From assembly GCA_023404705.1 (NCBI GenBank), contig JAEYAU010000184.1:9154-73153 (forward strand): a stretch of DNA of 64,000 nt, written 5' to 3'. This document shows, piece after piece, positions 16,984 to 29,600 of the stretch (positions are counted from its first letter, which is position 1; the number at the start of each line of letters is the position of its first letter). This DNA comes from Pseudomonadota bacterium. GTDB taxonomy: Bacteria > Pseudomonadota > Alphaproteobacteria > Rhizobiales > Xanthobacteraceae. The notes beneath the pieces were generated by a model that saw nothing but the letters and a program-made list of their open reading frames with translations, made no database searches and was not told the DNA's origin. The translations under genes were made by a program, and so were the position numbers.

Positions 16984-17433
16984 ATGGAAGCCGCGACACT
17001 GAGCCGGACCACCGCCGAGGGCGAGATCCGCGCCCTCATCGATCGCTGGGCGGCCGCGGCCAAGGCCCAGGAGCTCGAGACCGTGATGGCCTGCTACACG
17101 CCGGATGTCCTGGCGTTCGACGCCATCGGCGCCCTCCAATTCAAGGGCCGCGAGGCCTACCGCAAGCATTGGGAGACCTGCTTCTCCTACATGCCGAGCG
17201 GCGGCGAGATGATCTTCGACATCAGCGAGCTCGCAATCACCACGAGCCAGGACCTCGCCTATTTCCACTACATCGCCCGCTGCGGCGGCAGCTGCAACGG
17301 CGAGGAAAAGATCGGCTGGATGCGCGTCACCGGCGTCTGCCGCAAGAGCAGCGGCCAGTGGCGCATCGTGCACGAGCACTTCTCCTCGCCGTTCGATCCG
17401 ATGAGCGGCCAGGTGATCAATACCGGCCCGTGA
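16984..17433 (+). CDS. NTF2-like / SnoaL family protein
   Basis: The 149-residue single-domain protein has an alpha+beta-barrel pattern: ALIDRWAAAAKAQELETVMACYTPDVLAFDAIG at the start and WRIVHEHFSSPFDP at the end. This matches the SnoaL-like / YybH-type ketosteroid-isomerase fold. These small enzymes or binding proteins have varied substrates; Asp and His lining the cone are present (FDAIG, HEHFSSPF). GGAGAG lies a few bases before the start. A VOC gene follows 45 bases later and is likely cotranscribed. Confidence 0.82.
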   Translation: MEAATLSRTTAEGEIRALIDRWAAAAKAQELETVMACYTPDVLAFDAIGALQFKGREAYRKHWETCFSYMPSGGEMIFDISELAITTSQDLAYFHYIARCGGSCNGEEKIGWMRVTGVCRKSSGQWRIVHEHFSSPFDPMSGQVINTGP

Positions 17434-17478
17434 CATCGCGACAGGTCACACAGACACGTCAGACATCAGGAGAGATCC

Positions 17479-17931
17479 ATGCGCGCGAATGCCTACCTCA
17501 ACTTCAACGGCCAGTGCGAAACCGCCATGCGCTTCTACGAGACGCTTCTCGGCGGCGAAATGCAGGCGATCTTCCCGTATCGCGGAACGCCGGCCGAGGA
17601 GTTCGTCCCGGCCGAATTCCGCGACAGCATCATGCATGCCTGCCTCAAGTTCGGTGACCAGTTCCTGATGGCCTCCGATTCCTATGGCGAGCACTACCAG
17701 CCCATGCAGGGCATGTCGGTCACGCTCAACATCGACGATCCGGCGGAGGCCGATCGCGTATTCGCGGCGCTCGCCGAGAACGGCAACGTGCGCATGCCGA
17801 TCGGCGAGACCTTCTGGGCGCTGCGCTTCGGCGATGTCACCGACCGGTTCGGCACGCCGTGGCTGATCAATTGCGCGCGTCCGGGTTTCCGGCCCGGTGA
17901 GATGCCCGAGCCGCGGCGCAACGTCGCCTGA
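17479..17931 (+). CDS. VOC family protein (PhnB-like)
   Basis: The 150-residue vicinal-oxygen-chelate protein is of the PhnB / 3-demethylubiquinone-9 methyltransferase-like subfamily. It starts MRANAYLNFNGQCETAMRFYETLLGGEMQAI, has HACLKFGDQFLMASDS in the middle and ends with WALRFGDVTDRFGTPWLINCARPG. AGGAGAG precedes the start. No specific catalytic assignment is possible; these proteins are often called glyoxalase-like. It probably forms an operon with the NTF2-like gene. Confidence 0.88.
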   Translation: MRANAYLNFNGQCETAMRFYETLLGGEMQAIFPYRGTPAEEFVPAEFRDSIMHACLKFGDQFLMASDSYGEHYQPMQGMSVTLNIDDPAEADRVFAALAENGNVRMPIGETFWALRFGDVTDRFGTPWLINCARPGFRPGEMPEPRRNVA

Positions 17932-18048
17932 TCAATTGCTTCCGACCGAGCCGGGGCGGACGTAGCGGTAACGGCCGCCGCCCCGCGCGCAGCTCGCGCG
18001 CAACCCTTTCGCCGTCCAGGCGTTGGGAGTTATCGCGCGAGTTTGCCC

Positions 18049-20232
<2,184 letters not shown>

Positions 20233-20258
20233 CGGCGGGCGCGACAGGCGCCGCGAGT

Positions 20259-21167
20259 CTAGCGAGACAGGAAGCCGATGATCATGTCCGCCACGCGCTC
20301 CGGCTGCTCGTGATGCAGCCAGTGGCTCGCGTCATCGAGCCACGCGATGCGTGCGTTGTCACACTGCGCGATACTTGCAATCGCGAGGCCCGGCTGAAGA
20401 AACGCATCCCTGCGGCCCCAAATCACGAAGCTTGGCACGCGCGTGCGCGATGTCTCCGGCCGATCGCGCCGGCGCATGGCGCGATACCAGTTCAGCATCG
20501 CGGTGAGCGCGCCGGGCCGGCGCCACGCTTCGCGGTAGCGCGCGAGGTCCGATGCGCTGAAGGCGCCGGGCGCGCCGGTCGTCGTCATGGCGCGCGTGAG
20601 CGTCCGGAAGTCGCGACTACGAAGCAGCATTTCCGGCAGCCAGGGCACCTGGAACATCCCCACATAGGTGCTGCGCAGCCATTGTCCCGGATGGCGCAGC
20701 GCGTAGCCGAGCGCAATCCCGGGATGCGGCGCATTGAGCACCACGAGCCGCTCGACGCGATCCGGGTGTTCTGACGCGACCTGCCAAGCGACGACGCCGC
20801 CCCAGTCGTGGCCCACGAGATGAAAGCGCTCGGCTCCGAGCGCATCCGCGAGGCCGATCACGTCCGCCGCCAGCACGCCGAGCGCATATGAGGCCGTGCC
20901 CGCCGGCTTGCCGCTCAGATTATAACCGCGCTGATCCGGCACCACGACGTGGAAGCCGGCGCGCGCAAGCGGCGCGATCTGGTGGCGCCAGCCCCACCAG
21001 AACTCGGGGAAACCGTGCAGGAGGATCAGTGTCGGTCCCGTCGCCGGCCCCGCTTCGACAACGTGGAGCGTGACGCCAGGCAGCGGGACCGTGCGGCACG
21101 TGACCAGGCGCGGCAGCGCATCATCGTGCAGCGACTTGGTCAGCGCCTGTTGCGGCTTCGATCTCAT
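20259..21167 (-). CDS. Alpha/beta hydrolase, epoxide-hydrolase-like
   Basis: The 302-residue alpha/beta-hydrolase has HGFPEFWWGW (oxyanion HGxP), nucleophile elbow VGHDWGGVVAW with Asp as nucleophile, as in soluble epoxide hydrolases and haloalkane dehalogenases, and WLDDASHWLHHEQPE carrying the catalytic His. PDQRGYNLSGKP is typical of epoxide hydrolases. The cap region has tyrosines (NWYRAM) that could serve ring opening. No signal peptide. The start overlaps the end of the truncated SGNH gene by four bases, and the gene converges with glgX. Confidence 0.88.
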   Translation of the reverse strand: MRSKPQQALTKSLHDDALPRLVTCRTVPLPGVTLHVVEAGPATGPTLILLHGFPEFWWGWRHQIAPLARAGFHVVVPDQRGYNLSGKPAGTASYALGVLAADVIGLADALGAERFHLVGHDWGGVVAWQVASEHPDRVERLVVLNAPHPGIALGYALRHPGQWLRSTYVGMFQVPWLPEMLLRSRDFRTLTRAMTTTGAPGAFSASDLARYREAWRRPGALTAMLNWYRAMRRRDRPETSRTRVPSFVIWGRRDAFLQPGLAIASIAQCDNARIAWLDDASHWLHHEQPERVADMIIGFLSR

Positions 21168-21400
21168 CGCGCGAACACCTCGGTCCGTTGCCGCTTGAAA
21201 TCGTCGAGATGCGTGGCATCGCCCGGCATCCGCTGCAGCTGGCGCGACACGCCCGAGGCGGTTGCGCCATCCGTGGCGCAGAGTGTGGCCTTCGAGCCCG
21301 TCGGCAGCGCGTGACGCAACTGCCGCACCACGTCGGGACCACCCGCCACATAGGCCTCGTTGTCGAAGACCGAGTCACCGAGGAGAACCACGTGCGCCAT
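21164..21400 (-). pseudogene. Truncated SGNH hydrolase (N-terminal remnant)
   Basis: About 78 residues are read from the ATG at 21400 (MAHVVLLGDSVFDNEAYVAG). The first 65 residues match the start of an SGNH/GDSL hydrolase family protein: the block I nucleophile Ser in LLGDSVFDN and the GGPDVVRQLRHALP helix. The frame then passes at ..MPGDATHL into unrelated DDFKRQRTEVFAR and stops, so the block III (GGND) and block V (DxxHP) parts are absent. A catalytically complete enzyme would need about 120 more residues. It looks like a deletion product that still couples to the epoxide-hydrolase start codon. Confidence 0.65.
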
Positions 21401-21501
21401 GAGCGGAGCCGATCGGATGCTCGCGCGCAAGTCACGCGAGTATCCGTCAACCCACCGCTGGTCACGGGGTTCCGGCGCGATCCTGGATGGACGCTGTGCG
21501 A

Positions 21502-23715
21502 TCAGGCGATCGTCAGCACACGCAGATCACCCTGGCGCGATAGCACATTCACCGCGACTTCCCGGCCGACGCGGTGGAGCTCGACATCCAGCATGCCGCC
21601 GCCGACCGCGATCCGGCGCAGCACGACCTTGTCGAGGAACTCGGGCAAAGCGGGCTGGCGGAAGATGACGTGGCGCTGCAGCGCGTCGAAGCTCAGGCCG
21701 AGGCACGACTGCACGAGCGAGAGCGGCGCGGCCGCCGCCCAGGCCTGCGGCGCGCAGGCGACCGGATAGAAGGTGGGCCCGCGGCTGCGTTGGCGCGGAA
21801 AACCGCAGAAGAGCTCAGGCAGCCGCCGCAAATCGATATAGGTCGACGCCGCGAACTGCCCGCCGAACACACGCGCGGCCTGACGGCGAAAGCCGTAGCG
21901 CGCGAAGCCGGCCGCGATCATCGCATTGTCGTGCGGCCAGACCGAGCCGTTGTGATAGCTCATCGGATTGTAGCGCGCTTCCGTTGCCGCAATGGTGCGC
22001 ACGCCCCAGCCCGAGAACGAGGAGCTCTCCATCAGCGTCTCGACCACCGCGGCGGCGCGCTCCGGATAGGCGATGCCGGTGAACAGCGCATGCCCGGCAT
22101 TGGACGAGCGCACGCGACACGGCTTCTTGTCGCCGTCGAGCGCCAGCACATAGGTGCCGAGCTCTTCGTCGAAGAACACCTCGTCGAAACGGCGGCGCAA
22201 GGTCTCGGCGCGCGCTTCGAGCTTCGTGGCGCGATCGGCGTCACCGAGCGCGCGGGAGATATCGGCAGCGGCCCGCCAGGCGCCGTAGACATAGGCCTGC
22301 ACCTCGGCAAGCGCGATCGGCCCGCGCGCGAGCGTGCCGTCCGCGTGGAAGACCGAGTCCTGGCTGTCCTTCCAGCCCTGATTGATGAGGCCTTCGGCGG
22401 TGCGCCGGCCGTATTCCACGAAACCGTCGCCGTCGCGGTCACCATCCTGGTCGATCCAGGCGAGCGCCGCCTCGAGGCTCGGCCAGAGGTCCCGTACGCT
22501 GTCGACGTCGCCGGTCCGCTCCAGATAGGCGCCGGCCAGCATCACGAAAAGCGGCGTCGAATCGATGCTGCCGTAGTAGCGGCGGAACGGCACCTCCCCG
22601 AGCTCGGCCATCTCGCCCTGGCGGATCTCGTGCAGGATCTTGCCGGGCTCGGCATCCGCCACCGGGTCCATCACCTGCGCCTGATTGGCCGCAAGATGAC
22701 GCAGCACGCCGCGTGCGATGCTGGGATCGAGCCACAGCGTTTCGAGCGCGGTGATGAGCGCATCGCGGCCGAACACCGTGCTGAACCATGGAATGCCGGC
22801 ATAGGGGTACGGCCCTTCCGGCGTATCGGTCATCAGCATGTAGAGATCCGAGACGCTGCGCCGCACGGCTTCGTTGAAGATCTCGTTCGACGTCGCGATC
22901 GAGGCGGCCCGAGAGGACGAGATGCGCAGGGCGCGCCGCGAATCGCGCAGCGCGACGAAGAAGTTGCGCAGCGGCGCGCGTGCGACGCTGGAATCGCAAC
23001 GCACCTCGATGAAGAGCAGCCGCGTCTCACGCGGGCCGAGGTCGATCTCGAATACGGCGCGGTCGGCCGTGAGCCGCGTCGGCGCCGGATCGAAGCGCAG
23101 CACGGTCTCGCGCCGCTTGTCGTCGAGACCCGTATAGGCGAGCGCCACGCAGTCCTTGGCGATCTCGGCGCGATGATGCGTGCCGCGCCGCGCGCGCTGC
23201 GTGCCGCGCACCTCGAAAATGTCGGCAAAGTCCGCCGCGAAGGCGATCTCGACGCGCACACGGCGGCGGCGCTCGTCGAAGTTCTTCACCGCCAGCCGCT
23301 CGAAGCAGGCGGCATTCCAGAGGAAACGCGAACGCCGCAGGTGGATGAGATCGTGCTCGAGCGCGAGCTTTCCGTGATCGTCGTAGAGATCCGGATTGGT
23401 GAGGTCGCACGTGAGCGCCGCATTGTCGTCGCGCAACGTCGAGCTCAGCAGCAGCGGGCGCGCCTTGCCGATCGTGAGATAGAGATGCGAGAGATGACGG
23501 GTGTCGCGGTGATAGAGGCCCTCGGGACTGCCCGGCCCGGCGAGCGCATCGCCGTTGTGGTCGAACACCGCGAATGTGTCGCCGTGTTTGAGCGTGCGCG
23601 GCCGCCGCTCCTGCAGCGAGGCCGCGGCCGGGATGAAGAACTGAGCCACTTGCGACGCACCCGCCCCGACGGGGGCGGGCGCATGCACGACGTCTTCCGC
23701 GCTGATCGTGTCCAT
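21502..23715 (-). CDS. Amylo-alpha-1,6-glucosidase / glycogen debranching GDE_C protein
   Basis: The 737-residue protein starts at the ATG at 23715 (MDTISAEDVVHAPAP); the frame is open to 23934 but shows no homology there. An N-terminal all-beta domain includes FAVFDHNGDALAGP and GLYHRDTRHLSHLYL (the glycogen-debranching N-terminal domain). The (alpha/alpha)6-barrel GH133-like domain carries PWFSTVFGRDALIT, EYGRRTAEGLINQGWKDSQD and YHNGSVWPHDNAM with acidic active-site residues. Such proteins hydrolyse alpha-1,6-linked glucose or related glucans. The GT4 gene 13 bases upstream is surely in the same operon. Confidence 0.9.
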   Translation of the reverse strand: MDTISAEDVVHAPAPVGAGASQVAQFFIPAAASLQERRPRTLKHGDTFAVFDHNGDALAGPGSPEGLYHRDTRHLSHLYLTIGKARPLLLSSTLRDDNAALTCDLTNPDLYDDHGKLALEHDLIHLRRSRFLWNAACFERLAVKNFDERRRRVRVEIAFAADFADIFEVRGTQRARRGTHHRAEIAKDCVALAYTGLDDKRRETVLRFDPAPTRLTADRAVFEIDLGPRETRLLFIEVRCDSSVARAPLRNFFVALRDSRRALRISSSRAASIATSNEIFNEAVRRSVSDLYMLMTDTPEGPYPYAGIPWFSTVFGRDALITALETLWLDPSIARGVLRHLAANQAQVMDPVADAEPGKILHEIRQGEMAELGEVPFRRYYGSIDSTPLFVMLAGAYLERTGDVDSVRDLWPSLEAALAWIDQDGDRDGDGFVEYGRRTAEGLINQGWKDSQDSVFHADGTLARGPIALAEVQAYVYGAWRAAADISRALGDADRATKLEARAETLRRRFDEVFFDEELGTYVLALDGDKKPCRVRSSNAGHALFTGIAYPERAAAVVETLMESSSFSGWGVRTIAATEARYNPMSYHNGSVWPHDNAMIAAGFARYGFRRQAARVFGGQFAASTYIDLRRLPELFCGFPRQRSRGPTFYPVACAPQAWAAAAPLSLVQSCLGLSFDALQRHVIFRQPALPEFLDKVVLRRIAVGGGMLDVELHRVGREVAVNVLSRQGDLRVLTIA

Positions 23716-23728
23716 GAGCGTCTCCGGC

Positions 23729-24823
23729 TCAGACGACGACTTGCAAGCCGACCTCTTCGCCCGCGACACGCCGCAGATGAGCCGCTTCGGTGCGAACGCC
23801 GGCCAGTTGGCGATAGATCGCCAGGTAGTCTTCGGCCATGCGCTCGACCGTGAAGCGGTCTTCGAAGCGGGCGCGGACGGCGGCGCGATCAAATGCTGCG
23901 ATTTGGCCGACCGCGTCAACCGCCTTGTCGACATTGTCGACGATCACACCGGTGACGCCTTCATCGAGGATCTCCGGGACGGAACCGCAGCGGAACGCAA
24001 TCACGGGCGTGCCGCAGGCCATGGCCTCGATCACCACGAGACCGAAGGGTTCCGGCCAATCGATCGGGAACAGGAGCGCCGTGGCATTGCCGAGGAACCC
24101 GGCCTTCTCGCTCTCGCCGATCTCGCCGACGAATTCCACGTTGGGATGTGTTGCGATCATGGGCGCGATCACCTCGTCCCAATAATCCTGGTCCGCCTTG
24201 TCGACCTTGGCTGCCATCTTGAGCGGCATGCCAGCACGCGTCGCAATCTCGATGGCGCGGTCGGGGCGCTTTTCGGGCGAGATGCGACCGAGGAAGGCGA
24301 GATAGCCGCCGCGCGGGCGCGCCGTGAAGGGCAGCAGATCGCGCGGCAGACCGTGATGCACGTTGCCGATCCAGTTGACCGGCGGCATGGGACGGCGTTG
24401 GTGCTGCGAAATGGAGACGACCGGAACCTCCGCGAAGTTCGCATAAAAGGGAATGAGATCCGGCAGGTCCAGGCGGCCGTGCAACGTAGTGACCGTGCGG
24501 TCCGCGAAGTCGCGGATGAGCGGAAAGTGCAGCAGGTCGATATGGAAGTGCAGCACATCGAACTCGAGGGCGCGCGCACGGACCTCCTCGAGCATCAGAA
24601 TGTGATAGGGCAGCGGCTCGCGCACGGCAGGGTTCAAGCGCAGCGCCATGTCGGAGCAGCGCACGAGCTTGGCCGCCGTCACCGAGTCGCCGCTCGCAAA
24701 CAGCGTGACGTCATGGCCGCAGCGGACGAGCTCTTCCGTGAGATAGGAGACGATCCGTTCGGTTCCCCCGTACAGCCGAGGCGGCACGCTCTCGGCGAGA
24801 GGCGCAATTTGCGCGATCCTCAT
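23729..24823 (-). CDS. GT4-family glycosyltransferase
   Basis: The product has 364 residues from the ATG at 24823 (MRIAQIAPLAESVPPRLYG). GT-B fold: N-domain with Y/F-GGTERIV near the donor site and VTTLHGRLDLPDL, C-domain with YLAFLGRISPEKRPDRAIEIA and the E-x7-E element in PEPFGLVVIEAMACGTPVIAFRCGSVPEIL. The family uses nucleotide sugars. Rhizobial genomes often pair this GT4 with the adjacent amylo-1,6-glucosidase gene. The product is probably an alpha-linked glucan, trehalose-like or glucosyl compound; the exact one is unknown. Confidence 0.9.
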   Translation of the reverse strand: MRIAQIAPLAESVPPRLYGGTERIVSYLTEELVRCGHDVTLFASGDSVTAAKLVRCSDMALRLNPAVREPLPYHILMLEEVRARALEFDVLHFHIDLLHFPLIRDFADRTVTTLHGRLDLPDLIPFYANFAEVPVVSISQHQRRPMPPVNWIGNVHHGLPRDLLPFTARPRGGYLAFLGRISPEKRPDRAIEIATRAGMPLKMAAKVDKADQDYWDEVIAPMIATHPNVEFVGEIGESEKAGFLGNATALLFPIDWPEPFGLVVIEAMACGTPVIAFRCGSVPEILDEGVTGVIVDNVDKAVDAVGQIAAFDRAAVRARFEDRFTVERMAEDYLAIYRQLAGVRTEAAHLRRVAGEEVGLQVVV

Positions 24824-24988
24824 CAGCACGACTCCCGGTGCACGCAAACGGGCGTGCCTTGTTGCGAAGCAGATTGGAGGATGGAGCCGGCCCGTTGCCT
24901 GCGGCATGACGGGTCCGGTGTCGAACCATCCAATGGAAAAAGCGTTTGCGGCTGAGCTGGTTCCGCTGACGCGGCGTCAGGCGTTGGT

Positions 24989-26629
24989 TCAGTCCAGCGG
25001 CATCGACCACTCGTGGTAGAGCTCGGTCGTGCGCAGCCGGCGCGCGAAAGCGCGCGCCGCGTCCCGGTTCCGGTTCGGATCCTTGTCCATATCCGCCTCG
25101 GCGTTGAATTCCTTGTCGACGCGCACCACGCGATACTTGGCGCGCTCATCGAGAGCCTTGAGAAGATTCGCCAGCGGCATCCGGTTCCAGTGCTTGCGCT
25201 TGGCCATCTCCTCGTCGACCGGGATGAAGGCAACGAGATCGTCGGCGCGCATGAGCTCGAGCCCCTTCTCGCGCAGGGTCGCGTTCTCGGAGCCGTGGTG
25301 GCCGACCTTGTAGAAGACGGTGCGGCGCAGGAGGTCCTGCGCGGTCACGGTCGAGTTGTCGTCGAGCCGGAAGCTCACATCGCCCCAGCTCAGCCAGTTG
25401 CCGACCTGGGCGTCTGCGACGAACAGCAGCACCTTGCCGGTCGCGACCAGCTCGATCGCCAGCACGAGGCTCGTATTGTTGGTTGCGCTGTCGAGCTGCA
25501 GCGCGAACTCGGCCGCGGCGCCGAGCCAGTCGCCGTCGATGCGGCGCCAGCCCTGATCCGGCACCGTCGCGTCCGGATACTGCCCGTAATAGTAGCGGTC
25601 GAAGAAATCCGACAGGGCGTCGCGCTCGGAGAGGTCGGAGCGGAGCGCCGGCTGCAGCGCGCGGCGGTAGGAGCGATCGAACGGATAATACTGGTCCGCC
25701 TCCTCCTGACGCGCGCGGTCGCTGGCATTGCCGGCAACGGCCATCATGACCTGCCCCGCAGCGGCGAAGAACGACGCCGGCGCGCCGAGATCGGAGAGGT
25801 GATAGATCTCGGTCGCCGAGTCGGTCTTGCGCAGCAGCTTCTCGTCGTGCGGCGGTCCGAGCACGAAGAATCGCACGCCCGGCAGACCGGGCAGCGTGAT
25901 GGGCTTCTCACCCGGCCGGCAGTAGCGCAGGTTGCCGGACAGGGTGCGCACGATATCCATCGCCTCACTGGTGCTCTTGGCCGGTTTCCTTTCCCCCTCG
26001 ATGCCGAAAAAGCCCAGCACCTCGCCGACGCCGCTCACGATGCCGCGTGCCTCCGGCTGGATATTGCCGCTCATGGCGTCGACGAAGCCGGCGAGCTTGT
26101 TGACGCGCTCCTCGCGCTCGCGGCGCAGGCGTGCGGCGAGCTCGTCGCTCGGATCCTCTGTCCAGGCGAACCACACGGCGCCGACCGCGAGGCGATCGCA
26201 GCGCGGCTGATCGTGCGGCGCGAACAAGTCCTCCACCTGCACGAAGCCGGAGACGTGATCCCAATGCTGGTGGGTCACGACCAGGAGATCGACCTTGCCG
26301 CCGGTCTCGTCGATGATGTCGCGCACCACCTTGCGCATCGCGACTTCGGGATCCCGGGTGCCGATGATCACGCCGCAGTCGATCATGATCCGGAACGGCG
26401 TTCCGTCGTCCTTCGGGAGCGTGACGAGGAAGCAGTCGCCGAGACCCTGGCGATACATGCGCACACGCAGGTCGGGCGGCGCGGGCTGTGGTGCGCCCGG
26501 CGCCGGCCGTGGCGCTGCTGCGGGCGCGGGCTCCGGCGCAGCGGCACGCGCCGGCGCGGATTTCGCCTTGCGCGCAGCCTTGGCGGACTTGCTCTTGGCG
26601 GCGGAGCGCTTGCGCGTTGGCTTGGCCAT
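24989..26629 (-). CDS. MBL-fold (ComEC-like) metallohydrolase partnered with the dual protease
   Basis: The protein has 546 residues from the ATG at 26629; the frame stays open far upstream but overlaps the protease gene and is ignored. Residues 1-52 form a Lys/Ala/Pro-rich tail. The metallo-beta-lactamase domain follows: LGDCFLVTLPKDDG, the ligand Asp region IMIDCG, HxHxDH as THQHWDH (His 120, 122, Asp 124, His 125), LLFVADAQ (Asp 406) and VGHHGSENA (His 444-445). This THxHxDH...VxHHGS layout is that of ComEC/Rec2-type MBL proteins, which often act on phosphodiesters. A long insert (130-390) separates the metal motifs. No signal peptide or TM segment. Its start is 8 bases from the protease stop, so the two are cotranscribed. 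Confidence 0.85.
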   Translation of the reverse strand: MAKPTRKRSAAKSKSAKAARKAKSAPARAAAPEPAPAAAPRPAPGAPQPAPPDLRVRMYRQGLGDCFLVTLPKDDGTPFRIMIDCGVIIGTRDPEVAMRKVVRDIIDETGGKVDLLVVTHQHWDHVSGFVQVEDLFAPHDQPRCDRLAVGAVWFAWTEDPSDELAARLRREREERVNKLAGFVDAMSGNIQPEARGIVSGVGEVLGFFGIEGERKPAKSTSEAMDIVRTLSGNLRYCRPGEKPITLPGLPGVRFFVLGPPHDEKLLRKTDSATEIYHLSDLGAPASFFAAAGQVMMAVAGNASDRARQEEADQYYPFDRSYRRALQPALRSDLSERDALSDFFDRYYYGQYPDATVPDQGWRRIDGDWLGAAAEFALQLDSATNNTSLVLAIELVATGKVLLFVADAQVGNWLSWGDVSFRLDDNSTVTAQDLLRRTVFYKVGHHGSENATLREKGLELMRADDLVAFIPVDEEMAKRKHWNRMPLANLLKALDERAKYRVVRVDKEFNAEADMDKDPNRNRDAARAFARRLRTTELYHEWSMPLD

Positions 26630-26637
26630 GGTCGTCC

Positions 26638-29600
26638 TCAATGTCCGGCGTGGAGCAGCGCGAAAGGCTCGTTGCCCGGATCGTCGCCGAAGTAGAGCGA
26701 ATGCAGGCCGCGGCCCGTCTGCGCGCCGAGGAAGGCACGCTGACGCGTGAGGCGGCCGGCGCTGGAGACGCGCTTGATGACGCTGTAGCGGATCGGGTTC
26801 TCGTCCTTCTCGGGATCGATCACCAGCGTGCAGCCGCCGCGGAACGTGAAGCTGCCGAGCTCGGGGCGCTGCGGGTCGAGCCGCAATGTCCGCCGCTGGG
26901 TGATCACCACCACCACGTCGCTCTTGATCTCGCCTTCGAGCGCGCGATGCGCGGGACGCACCGTATGAACCTCGAACACCGGGCGGCCATCCTCGCCGCG
27001 GCGGAAACCGTCCTCCTGGCCGCGCGGCACCGAGGTGAAGCGGTCGAGGCCGAACTGCACGGCCATGTCCTCGGTGAGATTGTCCTCGAGCCATTCGTGC
27101 AGCGCGGCCGCGTTGGCGAGCGAGGTGCGATAGGCCTCGCGGCGATCCTGGCCGCGGTTGCGCGTGAAGCGCAGGCCGGAGAGGAACTTGCCGAGCCCGG
27201 CGGGCTGCGAGATCGGCGAGCCCCACTGCAGGCTCTCGACCGAGAGCGTGCGCACGTCGTCCGGATAGATGCCGCGGCCGCGGAACGCCTCCAGGAACGC
27301 GACGCGGTAGCCGTGCTTGTCGTTGGGGACGAGGTCGGCATCGGCCGTGATCAGGGCGCGCAAGTAGTCCGCGAAGGTGATGTCGAGCGGCGGGCAATAA
27401 TCCAGCGCGCGGATGCACATCTGCATGACGTGCCGCGCGCTCTTGGCGGCCTCCTGCGCCAGGCGCTCGACCAGGTCGGGATGCAGCGCGCCTTGCTGCA
27501 GGATGCCGGTGCCGCCGGTGGCAATGCGCAGCAGGTCGTCGATGCGGCGGCGATAGATGCTCAGGAAGGCATCGAACACCGCGGCGACCAGCACGGAGCC
27601 GCGATCATGCGCCTCCTTGGTGCTGGTGTAGTTGATCTGGGCCGGGTCGACGCCGATGGCGCTGCGCAAGGCGCGAGAGCGGCCCATCGCCTCGCCGAAC
27701 TGGCGCGCGAGATCGGCCAGCAGGTCGCTGTTGCGCAGATCGCCGCGGCTGCGGGCGATCGCGAAGCGCAGCAGCTCGGGCATGGTGAAGTGCTGGAAGA
27801 TCGCGACGATGTCGGCGAAGGCCTCGTGGAAGGCGAGCACGTCGACATTGCTGGCCTCCTGATAACGGCGGTGCAGCCCGTCGAGCAACGCGTGCGTGGT
27901 CTCGTGCGCGATGATGTCGTGCGAGAGACAGGTGAAGACCATGCCGCCGGGTGCGCCGTCGGGGCGCAGCTCGGGGAAGTAGCCGAACAGCAGCGCGATC
28001 TTGGCGGGGCTGTAATAGGCGTTGGCCTGGCGCAGCGCGTGCGGATAGATGCGCAGCCGCTGCACGTAATGGGAGCGGCGCTCGGTCCGCGTCTCGCCGG
28101 TCTCCGGATCCTTGACCTTCAGGTCCATCCGCTTCGGCGCCCAGAGCACCGTGCGGCCGAGCGCCGTCTCGAACGCCTCGATGGTGCGCATCGCCACCGC
28201 ATAGACCATCTGCTGATGGAACTGCGGATTGCCTTCCGAGGGCGCGAGCCCGCCTTGCGCGAGCAGGAAGGGCTCGTTGAGATCAACCGGCTCGTAGGAG
28301 CAGCCGCTCGACGGATCGACGTCGACGACTTCGAGATATTCGCCGACCGGCCCCGGCTGCAGGACGTTGTCGCTGGTGGGCGAAGTCTCCCAGCGCACAT
28401 CCGCGACGGTCTTGTTGATGAAGGCCGTGTCGAGACGATTGCTCATGCCGGGATCGACCGCGAACAGCTGCAGCATGCGGCGCGCCGGCGGACGCCGCCG
28501 CACCTGACGCGGAAGCTGCGCGCCGGTGGAGACGTGCGCGGCGGGCGCGATCACGGCCGCCTCGGTCGGAGCGCGGCCGAGCTGCGACTCGAGATAGGCG
28601 CGCAGCGGCCGCGAAGCCTTGCCTTCGTCGAGGATGGCCTCGAGGAACTGGCGCCGCTGGCGCTCGGTGATCCGTTCGGGCGGAAGCCCCGGATCGGGGA
28701 TCGCCTCGCGCGCGGCCTTCGACTGAACGGCAAGCTGCGTCAGCTCGAGATGAAGCAGCTCGGTGCGGCGCTGGTCGGCCGCGATGCCGAAGCCGGAGAA
28801 CAGGTCGAGGAAGGAGAATGGGGCGGCATCGACCGGCATCTTCTGCAGCGAGGCCGCCGCGGCCGGCGCGACGTCGAGCGCGGCGCGCGCACGCAAGACG
28901 CCGCGGCCGAAGAACTCGTGCGGATCGGCGCTCGTGCCGCCCTGCGCGCCGGTCGAGAACAGCGCGCGGCGCACGGCCTCGACGCGCATCCATGCTTTCG
29001 GATAGGCCATCGCGGGTTTGTGCCGGCGCAGCCAGAGCGCGGCGGCCGCGGCGATCTGCGGCGTCGCCGACGAGGTACCGGCGCCATCGAGATCGATCGT
29101 CTCGGGGCAGCCGATCTTGGCCCACGGAATGTTCGGCGTGAACGCCGCCATCGCGGTCGCCATCTTGCTCAAGGGGCCGTAATTGCCCTGCATCACGGTG
29201 GGCGGCAGATTGAAGTAGGGACTGCCGTCCGCCATGATTCCGCAGGCCGCGATCACGCGGCCGAACTGCGCGGGCCACACGATCGAGCTGGTCGGCCAGC
29301 CGTCGAAGTTGTTGCCCGCCGCGGTCACCATCACGACGCCGGCCTCATAGGCCGCGTTGACGGCGTCCGCCCAGGCGCCGGACGGCAGGCCGCCCATGCT
29401 CATCGACAGCACGTCGGCGCCGATCTCGCGCGCATAGTTGATGCCTTTGGCGACGCTGCTCGTGCGTATCTGCACCACCGAATTGCCGACGCGCACCGGC
29501 ACGACGGTCGCCATCGGCGCGCCGCCGAGGAAGTCGTTCGTGCTCGCCTCGGGCGGCTTCATGTTGACGAGCTTGCCGCCGGCCAGGATGCAGAGGGTGC

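Noticed and set aside
21574..23853. Open frame of 759 codons opposite the amylo-1,6-glucosidase gene
   Set aside because: Antisense shadow without motif; the real enzyme is on the minus strand.
26630..27418. N-terminal extension of the MBL frame
   Set aside because: It overlaps the protease gene and reads as Arg-rich out-of-frame sequence; the ATG at 26629 begins a normal N-terminus and lies 8 bases past the protease stop.
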